57,426 nucleotides of DNA, from NCBI GenBank assembly GCA_938023705.1, contig CALJDJ010000006.1, forward strand, positions 1 to 57,426, written 5' to 3'. Every line of letters starts with the position of its first letter. Position 1 is the first letter of the stretch. A model generated the notes under the pieces. That model saw only the letters and a list, made by a program, of their open reading frames with translations. It did no database searches and was not told where the DNA came from. A program made the translations under genes and the position numbers. Source of the stretch: an uncultured Collinsella sp. Its GTDB lineage: Bacteria; Actinomycetota; Coriobacteriia; Coriobacteriales; Coriobacteriaceae. This document shows, in pieces, positions 15,913-23,339 of the stretch.

Positions 15913-17304
15913 ATGTTTATCGGAAGAACAGCGGAAATGTCCGAGCTCAATCGACTGTATGGCACGGGCTCCTTTGAGATGCCTGTGATTTACGGCCGCC
16001 GTCGCGTGGGTAAAACGCGCCTTATCACAGAGTTCATCCAAGGCAAGAAGGCTATTTACTTTCAAGCTCGTCGTACCAATGCGGAGGCAAACCTGCACGG
16101 CTTTAGCCAGGCGATACTTGCAGGCTCGGTTGGTGCTGCAGGCGTGTCGTTTCGTAGTTTTGACGAAGCGTTCGATGCATTGGCCACCATGGCTCGCGCG
16201 GAACGTTTGATTGTCGTGATTGACGAGTATCCCTATCTCGCCCAATCGAATCCCGAGATCAGCTCGTTGTTGCAAGACAAGATTGATCACTTGTACAAAG
16301 AGACCAAGCTCATGCTGATTCTATGCGGCTCGTCTCTTTCGTTTATGGAGGAACAGGTGTTGGGCTACGAGAGCCCGCTATACGGTAGGCGTACGGCCCA
16401 GCTTAAGATCATGCCGCTCGATTTTATGACGACCCTCGGCCTGTGGCAGAGCATGAGTCGCGAAGACGCTGCAGTTTGCTATGGCATGACGGGCGGCATT
16501 CCTGCATATATCGAGAAAATCGACCCTGCCGCACCGCTCAAGGACAACATCAAACGTCTTTTTCTTACTCCTACAGGCTATCTCTTTGAGGAGCCGAGTA
16601 ACCTGCTATTGCAAGAGTGCCGCAATCCCGAGCAATATGATGCGATTGTGCAGGCAATTGCCCAGGGGCGCTCGAAGATCTCGGAGATTGCGAGCTCCAC
16701 GGGAATCCCTGCGAGTAACGTAAAGAGCTATGTGGATAAGCTGGCGTCGCTTGGGATTGTCGAGCGCGAGCTGCCCCTAAACGAGACGAGCAATAAGCGG
16801 GCTGTGTATCTACTGAGCGACCAGATGTTTAGGTTCTGGTACAAGTTTGTTCCGCAGAACATTGGGCTGATTCAAAACGATATGGCCGAGATGGCGTATA
16901 AGCGCATTGAGCCGCACATATCGGATTACATGGGTACGGTCTTTGAGCTTATATGCAGGCAATACGTGTACGAACTCGCACGGGCGGGCCAGCTCGATGT
17001 GGTTCCGGCGAGCGTCGGGCGCTGGTGGGGAACGGATAATCGAACGCATACGCAGGAAGAAATCGACTTGATTGTTGACGATGGCGAGGGCACTGCGCTG
17101 TTTGCGGAGTGCAAATGGCGCAATGAACCGACGGGTGAAGACGTGCTGCAAAAGCTCGTGCACCGAAGCGAGCTCTTTAGGCGGCAGCACAAAAGCTATG
17201 CGATCTTCTCGAAGCGCGGCTTTACGCAGGGATGTCGAGATGCCGCGGCGAACAGGGGAGATACCAAGCTGATTTCGTTTGCCGAGATGTGCGAGCGGAG
17301 ATAA
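15913..17304 (+). CDS. DUF234-type AAA ATPase with PD-(D/E)XK-like C-terminus
   Basis: This 463-residue protein of the 'archaeal ATPase' family has Walker A GRRRVGKTRLI (about residue 28), Walker B LIVVIDEYPYL (about 99), a sensor-like LILCGSS (about 136), a winged-helix segment (about 250-295, ISEIASSTGIPASNVKSYVDKL), and a DUF234 tail with EEIDLIVDDGEG and FAECKW (about 383-400), which fits a PD-(D/E)XK nuclease core. ATG 15913 follows AAAGGAAGGA. Such proteins are frequent in mobile and defence loci but have no settled role. It is headed by a large perfect palindrome. It is one of three ATPase-nuclease fusions in this island, and they belong to two subfamilies. Confidence 0.85.
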   Translation: MFIGRTAEMSELNRLYGTGSFEMPVIYGRRRVGKTRLITEFIQGKKAIYFQARRTNAEANLHGFSQAILAGSVGAAGVSFRSFDEAFDALATMARAERLIVVIDEYPYLAQSNPEISSLLQDKIDHLYKETKLMLILCGSSLSFMEEQVLGYESPLYGRRTAQLKIMPLDFMTTLGLWQSMSREDAAVCYGMTGGIPAYIEKIDPAAPLKDNIKRLFLTPTGYLFEEPSNLLLQECRNPEQYDAIVQAIAQGRSKISEIASSTGIPASNVKSYVDKLASLGIVERELPLNETSNKRAVYLLSDQMFRFWYKFVPQNIGLIQNDMAEMAYKRIEPHISDYMGTVFELICRQYVYELARAGQLDVVPASVGRWWGTDNRTHTQEEIDLIVDDGEGTALFAECKWRNEPTGEDVLQKLVHRSELFRRQHKSYAIFSKRGFTQGCRDAAANRGDTKLISFAEMCERR

Positions 17305-17499
17305 CCAAGCGCGCTCTGATGTGATGCTCGGAATGGGTTGCGCTTTCCGGATCGCCCTTCAAGCGGAAGCTCATATGTTCAAGAAATGGGAGGCAGCTCA
17401 TCGCGAGCCGGGGCCTTTTGTTTGGAGCGGAGGCAGCATCCCGGAATTCGGGCAATTCGGTGGTCAGGGGTTGAGCGAGTGTCGCGCTAAGGATGCCAA
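17305..17499. repeat. Degenerate palindromic-repeat units
   Basis: The sequence at 17329-17350 (GGAATGGGTTGCGCTTTCCGG and flank) is the right half of a repeat unit. Further left arms begin at 17365 (truncated) and 17429, the latter inside the 49-bp direct repeat. Together with the main array and the 15678-15790 pair these bracket two genes. No gene is seen in the stretch. Confidence 0.75.
17400..17448 (+). repeat. 49-bp direct repeat, copy 2
   Basis: This is an exact copy of 13690-13738. It carries only the right half of the xdhD terminator, with no matching left half, so it appears to be a displaced copy. Confidence 0.9.
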
Positions 17500-17599
17500 G
17501 CGTAAAACCTTCAATGAAAATAGCGTAAAAACTGCATCTGTCATGGCGTAAAAACTACATTGAATGTAGCGTAAAATCAGCATTGAGAATGGCGTAATT
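17500..17599 (+). promoter_or_regulatory. Five direct repeats at exact 23-bp spacing
   Basis: GCGTAAAA-type octamers start at 17500, 17523, 17546, 17569 and 17592, four exact steps of 23 bases. The last is degenerate (GCGTAATT). Partial similarity extends into each unit (ACTGCAT, ACTACATTGAATG, CAGCATTGAGAATG). The block ends about 34 bases before the ATG of the following ATPase gene, the position of an iterated operator for a cooperative regulator. Confidence 0.88.
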
Positions 17600-17633
17600 T
17601 CACATATCGCGTGATAGAGAGGGACGGCCGTCT

Positions 17634-18929
17634 ATGGATGCACCAAAGAGATTGACCCAAAAGGGATATAGGCCCCGGCTCATAGAGGAGCGCCTCGACA
17701 CCCTTATGCGGGCATTTGGCTGTGTGGAGATCAACGGTCCCAAATGGTGCGGCAAGACCTGGACGGCGCTCTCTCGCTCGGCGAGCGTCTCCAGGCTCGA
17801 TGAGCCTGCGCAGCGCGCGGCGGCAGAGGTCGACCCAAGCCTGGCGCTCATCGGCGATGCGCCACACCTGGTCGATGAATGGCAGGAGGTGCCCGAGGTT
17901 TGGGATGCCGCTCGGCGCTTCGTGGACGCGAGCGGCAACGAACGCGGGACACTTTTGCTCACGGGCTCGACAGCGCTCAAAAGCGAGGAGCGCAGCCATG
18001 TTCGTCATTCCGGCACGGGTAGGATCGCCCGTCTGTCAATGCGTCCCATGGCCCTGTGTGAGTCGGGCGACGGCGAGCCGCTCGTGTCACTGGCAAGCCT
18101 CTTTAAGGGCGAGGGTTTTGCCCCTCAGCGTCGCGAGAGCACGGTGGATGACGTCGCCCGCTGGTGCTGCAGGGGCGGTTGGCCTGCAAATCTTGGGCTT
18201 TCGGAAGATCTTGCGCGAGAGACGGCAAGCCAGTACGTGCACTCGGTGCTCGACGTCAACGTGCTGGATGAGGGCATGTCGCCCGAGCTTGCACACGGCC
18301 TTTTGCGAGCTCTTGCCATGAACGAGAGCCAGGCTGTCACGTACAAGACGCTCATAAAGGACGCCTCGTACGGTGAGGCGGGCCCCGACGAGAGGACCAT
18401 CGCTGCGTACTTGGACCTCTTCAACAGGCTCAAGCTGACCGAGGACCTGTGCGGATGGGAGCCGCCCATGCGCTCGAAGGCCCGCGTTCGCGTGCGCCCC
18501 AAGCGCTACTTCTGTGACCCGTCACTTGCGGCGGCGTTGCTGGGGGCTACCCCTGAGCGGCTGCTTGGCGATATGCAAACGTTGGGGATGCTCTTTGAGA
18601 ACCTCGTTCTGCGCGACGTGCGCGTGTTCCTTTCCACCTACGGCGGTGTCGACAACAGTGTCCATTATTTCCGAGATGAGAAGGGCCTTGAGGTCGATCT
18701 GATCGTTGAGCACGACGGGCGCTGGGGAGCCATCGAGGTCAAGCTGAGTGATGCGAAAGCAGACGATGGAGTGAGAAATCTCAAGGCGCTGGAGAGGAAA
18801 GTGCTCTCCAATCCTGCCGCCCAGAATGCCGCGCCGGCGTTTTTGGCGGTTGTGGTTGGAAAGGGGAGCATTGCCTACACACGCGACGACGGCGTGGCGG
18901 TGATCCCCATGGCGGCACTTGGGGCGTAG
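17634..18929 (+). CDS. AAA_14/DUF4143 ATPase with PD-(D/E)XK-like C-terminus
   Basis: This 431-residue protein has a Walker A loop NGPKWCGKTWTA (about residue 33), Walker B HLVDEWQEVP (about 78), LLLTGSTAL (about 106), and a DUF4143 C-terminus with GLEVDLIVEHDGRWGAIEVK (about 351-370), the expected D-x(n)-E-x-K layout of a nuclease fold. ATG 17634 is preceded by GAGAGGGA. The family is widespread, often multicopy, and without an established function. It is monocistronic and preceded by the 23-bp repeat block. It shows little similarity by eye to the neighbouring DUF234 ATPase apart from the shared architecture. Confidence 0.87.
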   Translation: MDAPKRLTQKGYRPRLIEERLDTLMRAFGCVEINGPKWCGKTWTALSRSASVSRLDEPAQRAAAEVDPSLALIGDAPHLVDEWQEVPEVWDAARRFVDASGNERGTLLLTGSTALKSEERSHVRHSGTGRIARLSMRPMALCESGDGEPLVSLASLFKGEGFAPQRRESTVDDVARWCCRGGWPANLGLSEDLARETASQYVHSVLDVNVLDEGMSPELAHGLLRALAMNESQAVTYKTLIKDASYGEAGPDERTIAAYLDLFNRLKLTEDLCGWEPPMRSKARVRVRPKRYFCDPSLAAALLGATPERLLGDMQTLGMLFENLVLRDVRVFLSTYGGVDNSVHYFRDEKGLEVDLIVEHDGRWGAIEVKLSDAKADDGVRNLKALERKVLSNPAAQNAAPAFLAVVVGKGSIAYTRDDGVAVIPMAALGA

Positions 18930-19008
18930 TGGTTTTGCGGGCGTGCCGTGCTTCCTTTACCGAAAATCCATTTGGTAAACCAGATGCTCGCGGATAGAAT
19001 AAAGTCGA

Positions 19009-19043
19009 CGGCAGCCCAAGTTCTGGAGAGCTGGGCAGCGCCG
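19009..19043 (-). terminator. Hairpin terminator of the 19060-19227 minus gene
   Basis: ACGGC-AGCCCA (about 19010-19020) pairs with TGGGCAGCGCCGT (about 19032-19044), leaving a small bulge. On the minus strand it is followed by the T-rich CGACTTTATTCT. It lies just after the stop of the small minus-strand reading frame. Confidence 0.45.
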
Positions 19044-19059
19044 TTGCTTGGTCAAGAGG

Positions 19060-19227
19060 TCAGTGCCTTAATGGCAGCGACTTGTTATGCTTCGAATGCT
19101 GCTTGAGTGCCTCGGAAAGTTCGATAAGCGCCGTGAAGAGCAAGACCAAAGCAACCAAGAGCTCTGTGAGCTCTGATGGGCCCGGGATGACCTCTGATTC
19201 AAGTCACCGGGCCTCAATCTTTTTCAT
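19060..19227 (-). pseudogene. Small hydrophobic peptide gene with in-frame TGA
   Basis: ATG 19227 opens MKKIEAR, then a TGA (19206-19204), then the same frame continues for 47 codons to a stop at 19060. That part includes the membrane-like segment LLVALVLLFTALIELSEAL. The segment around the TGA reads EAR-stop-LESEVIPGPS. A homologous minus-strand segment at about 22876-22916 reads EPRRLVSEAIPGAS, with CGA (Arg) in place of the TGA, so the stop looks like a nonsense mutation. The same bases form a hairpin (19179-19213). A small membrane protein or type I toxin relative is possible; no ribosome site was found. Confidence 0.4.
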
Positions 19228-19387
19228 GCATTTGAATAGAGCGGGTGGGATCCCTTGGGTCCGTCTGCGTGGCGCGTGCCTGGTGCGTGGCATTGCGCTC
19301 CGCTTTCATGTCCGCACGGGCGGCTACGCTTACCGCAACGTAGTCGCCTATGTAGCAAGCGGCAAGCAGTGGAGAAAGGCCCTCACC

Positions 19388-20122
19388 GTGCCAGACAAAA
19401 AGACGCCGTGTATCTCGGCTATCGATACGACGAACTTTGCGCGTCAGATTGTGCTCGACTTCGAGTTTGCGCCGGTGTCAAGGCAGCGCCAGCGCCGCGG
19501 GTTGCGCAACGAGATTATCGAGGTCGGCGCGGTTAAGCTCGATAACCGCGGCAACGTGATGGGCGAGTTCTCGCAGTTTGTGCAGACGGAATATGCCGAA
19601 GGCGTTGCGTTCCCCGTTCGCGAGCTTACGGGGATATCGGCCGTGGACACTGCGATGGCCGATCCGCTCTACATGGTGATCAAAAGGCTCAGCGATTGGA
19701 TCGGTCGCTACTCCGCCCAGGTGGTCTGTTGGAGCGGGGCGGATCGTCGACAGCTTTTGACTGAGTGCCAGGCAAAGCATATCGATCTTTCCGCATTTCC
19801 TACGGACTGGGCCGACCTGCAGGCGTTTTACACCTCGATCATGGACGTGGGCAGCCACGGGCGTGTCTCGCTGGGCGACGCGGCAACGTGGTTTGGCATC
19901 GAGTTCGACGAGTCGACGGGGCACGCCCACAGCGCTCTGGCCGATGCGCGCGTGACCGCCAAGCTGCTCAGGCAGGTGATGGACGGGGACTATCACGTGA
20001 GTCCGCGCGCCCAGGAGATCCGTCAGCGGTGGGGGATGGGCGAGCGAGCTCAGACGCGTCTTTCCAGCAAGTGCCCCGAGCTGGGCGACCTGCTGCTAAA
20101 GCTGAAGACGGAGGGGAGGTAG
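19388..20122 (+). CDS. DEDDh 3'-5' exonuclease domain protein
   Basis: This 244-residue protein has exonuclease motifs in order: IVLDFEFAP and NEIIEVGAVKLD (the DxE pair, about residues 21-45), WSGADRRQL and DLQAFYT in the middle, and HSALADARVTAKLL (the final H-x4-D). This is the DnaQ/RNase T-like fold; exonuclease action on DNA or RNA is expected. GTG 19388 is chosen because AGAAAGG lies about nine bases upstream and the N-terminus then begins close to the catalytic strand; the frame is open further upstream but not convincing. It sits in an accessory region next to defence-like genes, so an anti-phage or repair role is possible. Confidence 0.8.
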   Translation: MPDKKTPCISAIDTTNFARQIVLDFEFAPVSRQRQRRGLRNEIIEVGAVKLDNRGNVMGEFSQFVQTEYAEGVAFPVRELTGISAVDTAMADPLYMVIKRLSDWIGRYSAQVVCWSGADRRQLLTECQAKHIDLSAFPTDWADLQAFYTSIMDVGSHGRVSLGDAATWFGIEFDESTGHAHSALADARVTAKLLRQVMDGDYHVSPRAQEIRQRWGMGERAQTRLSSKCPELGDLLLKLKTEGR

Positions 20123-20153
20123 GGGCTCATTTGGCGACAAGCGGACGGAATGG

Positions 20154-20494
20154 TTGCGCGAGGGATTCCGGAATCAGCATCAGAGGGCTGTGCTTGAGAT
20201 GCTATTTAAGGACACGCTGACACTCGCCGAGACCAAGCAGGTCAAGAGTATGGACATCGAGATGGCATCCATTGTCGGAGAGCGGCTTGCTAACATGATT
20301 CGCTGGACGGATAGGCAGAGACCCGTGACGCTGTGTGCGTTATCGTACACAATGAGGTGTATAGGCTGCCAGTGGCGAACTATCCCGACGAGGTTCTGAG
20401 CAACCGCATCACCGAGATTTTCGAATACTTCTACGAAGAGGGATTTGGCGGCGTAGAGCAATCTGATTTTGCGCGTTTGCAGGAGGAAGCCGGT
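20154..20494 (+). pseudogene. Frameshifted coding remnant upstream of the 787-residue protein
   Basis: One frame from 20154 reads a plausible protein up to about LANMIRWTDRQ (20310). From 20315 a second frame reads AETRDAVCVIVHNEVYRLPV and on to YFYEEGFGG, joining the next gene's frame. Each half looks protein-like and they abut, which suggests a frameshift near 20310-20330 in either the genome or the assembly. The second frame runs without a stop into the downstream gene. No family was recognised. Confidence 0.35.
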
Positions 20495-22858
20495 ATGGCA
20501 GACGAACTTGTTTTTAGTGGTGGCGAGATAGTCTACACCATGTCTCAACTGCCCAAAGTTACATCTGCGCCGCTGAACGGTAGCGCCGTACTGGTCGGTT
20601 TTAAGGACGCTCCCGATGGGGAGGAGGTCCTTTTTGATTTTGACCCTCGGGCTGAAAAGGCTACGAAGCTCGACTATGAACTTGCAGCCGTTAGCGGGCT
20701 CCTCACGGGCGCGTTGAATATCCTTTGGCAGAAAGACTTCAACCTAGAGGGTGCCAAAGAGTGGGGCGACGAGAAGGTTGGTAAATTTGTTCTTACGATT
20801 GCCAAGTCTGCGGGTATGGCAAAGGCGGATGCAACTCTAGAAGACGCTATTCGCTTTCTAGAGAAAGAGTTTCCTCTTGCCGCGGACAAGCTGACTGCCG
20901 AGTTTGGCGGCGGGCTCCAACATCATCTGCGGGATTTCTCGCACCACCCGAGTTTGGTTGGCCTTGCGTGTTCGATCCTCTCGCAATTCACGGGCAAAGG
21001 CTATGGTACCGATACAGCCGGCCGGTTTGTCGCCTTTGACCTGCCTGCCACCGCCTTCGATCCCGACTGCCCTCTTATAGGCAGGAACGTTCCAGAGAAG
21101 ATCGCGTTTGGCACTCTGTTCTGGGCGATGCATCTCGTGAGCGACATGGCGGGGTCTAGTTCAAACCCCGGTAAGGGGACGGGCATTCCCGGCGTCGTGC
21201 TGTCCCTGCTAAAGGAGCTCTCCTCCCTGCCTGTTTTTCAAGACATGCAGATTGCCTATAAGGGCGAGGATATTCGCATTCAGCAATGGATCTCAAAGCT
21301 GTTTAACGGAACGGCGTTCAAAACCGAGGACGGCAAGCCCATTCGTTTCGACCTTCGGACGGAAGTCGGCCTCCTCGACCAAGCTTTAAGCCAGGTGCCA
21401 GCAGTCGTGGCCAACGAGGTTATCGTTCGTTGTCTCTATATGCTTTCAAGGCTCAAGGCCGAGCTAGAACGTTGCGAAGTGAGCAAGGTTTCCGGCTTGC
21501 ACAAGCTCAAGGCTTCGTATTTTATGCCCTATAACAGCAGGGTCCTCACTCGCATGGTCACGGTTTCGAGCACTTCGTTCGTTTTGGCGAATCTAGCGAC
21601 GGCGGCGGTCAGGGCGGGTATCGAATGCGAGGGGAACAAGGTCGTGTTCGCCCAGAAGCTCTTCTTGCGAATAAACTACGTTGGAGTTGGACGCCTTGCG
21701 TTTGCCCTCCATGCCGACTGGGGCTATATGGCGGAGGAAATGTCCGAGGCTTGGACTGAGCGCGCCAGGCGCCGCCAGGATATCTTCGATGGATTTCACT
21801 TTTATAGCCTAGATAGAGAAACGACGAGGATTGCCTTCTCGCTGAAGCTTGCCGCCATCAACTACGACTGCGGGAACGAGAAGAACGAAGTGCGCAAAGG
21901 GCAAAAGAGGAGCTGGGCCCGCGCGTGGCAGGATTCGGTCGCGGATGGCCTAGGCATTGATGCAGACGGCTACTTTTTGAGCGAGGAAGATGCGTACGGA
22001 GCCCTTGAGACAGTTTCGCGGCGGCGAGGCGGTAAAGTTCGCGCCTTACTTGTTGCACAGGAGCTGGTTGAGTTTCGCCTCTATTCCCAGATGGGAGATG
22101 AAGAGAAGAAGGAATACAAAGGTTTGAAGGAGAGTGGATCTTGGGTTAAACGAGAATTTCCCAGGAGACAAGACGCGGTTGATTTGGACGCCGTACGTTC
22201 CCTAGAGAAGCAATGCGGGGCGCATATCCGTGAGCTCTCAGGTACATTGCCAAAGGTCTTGGTAGGCGGCGCCATTGCCGTGGCGGCGGCCCTGGGCACA
22301 GGAGGAGTGGCCGCGGCATTGGCTCCGGATATTGCTGTCGGTATCTTTGGAGGCTCGTTTGTCGGCCTTCACGGGGCTGCGCTCGTCAATGCGAGTCTTG
22401 CTGCTGCTGGCGGCGGCGCCTTGGCCGCCGGCGGCATGGGCATGGCCGGTGGCACCGCTTTAATTGCTGGCGGCGGCGCTGCGTTTGGCCTTTTGGGTTC
22501 TAGCGGCGTTGCCCTGGCGGCGTCGATGGGGGAGGACTATGCGCAGTTCGTGCTCGTTGAATGCTCAAGGCTTCTCGCATTTCTTGATGTGGCAACTGAC
22601 CGCTGCCCGCATGAGGGGGCCATTTTGGTGCGGAAAGCAGCCGAGGCCGTGCAGCGCGGCATCGCTGGCATTGAAGAAGATGTCGAAAAGGAGAACGGAA
22701 AGGGAAATCGCAAGGATGGCAAGTTACTTAAGCAACTGAAGAAGGGTCTTGGGTATTTGACTTCGACCCTTAAGCAGATCGAGAAGATGCAGAGGCGCCT
22801 TGGCACCGCCGGTGAGGGTGAGCCGCTCAACAGCTTGCCGGCATCGGGCGATGAATAG
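20495..22858 (+). CDS. Unrecognised 787-residue protein with glycine-zipper membrane region
   Basis: I do not recognise the family. ATG 20495 has a perfect AGGAGG eight bases upstream. The frame is also open from a GTG at 20333, which would add 54 residues. The first 580 residues are mixed, soluble-looking sequence with no clear enzymatic motif. Residues about 588-680 are an uninterrupted Gly/Ala-rich hydrophobic stretch (VLVGGAIAVAAALGTGG, GGGALAAGGMGMAGGTA) typical of glycine-zipper membrane insertions. The tail (about 725-787) is charged and helical (EEDVEKENGKGNRKDGK). A membrane-acting effector in a defence island is a reasonable inference. It lies between an exonuclease and a DUF262 nuclease gene. 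Confidence 0.75.
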   Translation: MADELVFSGGEIVYTMSQLPKVTSAPLNGSAVLVGFKDAPDGEEVLFDFDPRAEKATKLDYELAAVSGLLTGALNILWQKDFNLEGAKEWGDEKVGKFVLTIAKSAGMAKADATLEDAIRFLEKEFPLAADKLTAEFGGGLQHHLRDFSHHPSLVGLACSILSQFTGKGYGTDTAGRFVAFDLPATAFDPDCPLIGRNVPEKIAFGTLFWAMHLVSDMAGSSSNPGKGTGIPGVVLSLLKELSSLPVFQDMQIAYKGEDIRIQQWISKLFNGTAFKTEDGKPIRFDLRTEVGLLDQALSQVPAVVANEVIVRCLYMLSRLKAELERCEVSKVSGLHKLKASYFMPYNSRVLTRMVTVSSTSFVLANLATAAVRAGIECEGNKVVFAQKLFLRINYVGVGRLAFALHADWGYMAEEMSEAWTERARRRQDIFDGFHFYSLDRETTRIAFSLKLAAINYDCGNEKNEVRKGQKRSWARAWQDSVADGLGIDADGYFLSEEDAYGALETVSRRRGGKVRALLVAQELVEFRLYSQMGDEEKKEYKGLKESGSWVKREFPRRQDAVDLDAVRSLEKQCGAHIRELSGTLPKVLVGGAIAVAAALGTGGVAAALAPDIAVGIFGGSFVGLHGAALVNASLAAAGGGALAAGGMGMAGGTALIAGGGAAFGLLGSSGVALAASMGEDYAQFVLVECSRLLAFLDVATDRCPHEGAILVRKAAEAVQRGIAGIEEDVEKENGKGNRKDGKLLKQLKKGLGYLTSTLKQIEKMQRRLGTAGEGEPLNSLPASGDE

Positions 22859-22875
22859 GTACACTGCATATTGAT

Positions 22876-22923
22876 GCCCCGGGAATGGCCTCTGATACAA
22901 GTCGCCGGGGCTCATTTTGTTTT
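22876..22923. terminator. Hairpin homologous to the one at 19179-19224
   Basis: GCCCCGG (22876-22882) pairs with CCGGGGC (22905-22911), followed by TCATTTTGTTTT. It resembles an intrinsic terminator for the 787-residue gene. The loop CCTCTGATACAAGTC nearly matches that of the upstream copy, and one stem pair differs in a compensated way (G-C against C-G). Confidence 0.7.
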
Positions 22924-23339
22924 AACGCAAGCTCTATGCCGGCGAGCTTGTTTTCGATGCCACTTGTCGAGGCTGAGTGCAGGTCGGCGACTTGCTCGAT
23001 GTCTGATTTGCCCTTCGATCAGTCCTTGTCGAGTTTCTTTGGGCGGGAGAGGCAGCGATCTAGATATCCGCTCTTGGCATATGAGACAAGAAGCTCGTAA
23101 GACTGTGGCAATGTCAAAAGGCATACACAAGTGTCAGTCTTTTGACATCGTATGATTTTGGGGAGTGGCGTGCAGCGATCGCGCGCCACCATGACGGCGT
23201 AAGTGTTTGCTTTCGTTGTAGAATCTAACGATATGAGCATCCCGGTTGCTCCAGTGCTTCGATGCTCTGGTCTTTAGCGCCTTTCGTTCAGTGGAGGACT
23301 GAACGCAAGCAGCGTAAACAAGAAAGGGGACAATCGCAA
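22924..23339. other. Intergenic region with minus-strand coding remnant and inverted repeat
   Basis: On the minus strand the frame ending KKLDKD-stop (to 23019) continues after the TGA as SKGKSDIEQVADLHSAS and ...ENKLAGIELALKQNEPRRL into the hairpin at 22876-22916, a protein-like tail without a start codon. An inverted repeat ATGTCAAAAG / CTTTTGACAT spans 23111-23120 and 23139-23148. No intact gene is supported. GAAAGGGGA before 23340 serves the next gene. Confidence 0.45.

Larger units (their letters stand above)
18930..19387. other. Intergenic region with small-gene remnant
   Basis: No intact gene is seen. The minus strand carries a broken membrane-peptide gene (19060-19227) with its own terminator (19009-19043). 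The plus-strand frame that opens at 19082 and runs into the exonuclease overlaps these elements and is not protein-like before 19388. Confidence 0.6.

Noticed and set aside
15436..16290. 284-codon minus-strand frame
   Set aside because: Runs through the repeat units, the large palindrome and the start of the ATPase gene; not protein-like.
22871..23155. Small plus-strand open frames after the orphan protein
   Set aside because: They overlap a terminator hairpin and a minus-strand remnant and have no ribosome site or protein-like composition.
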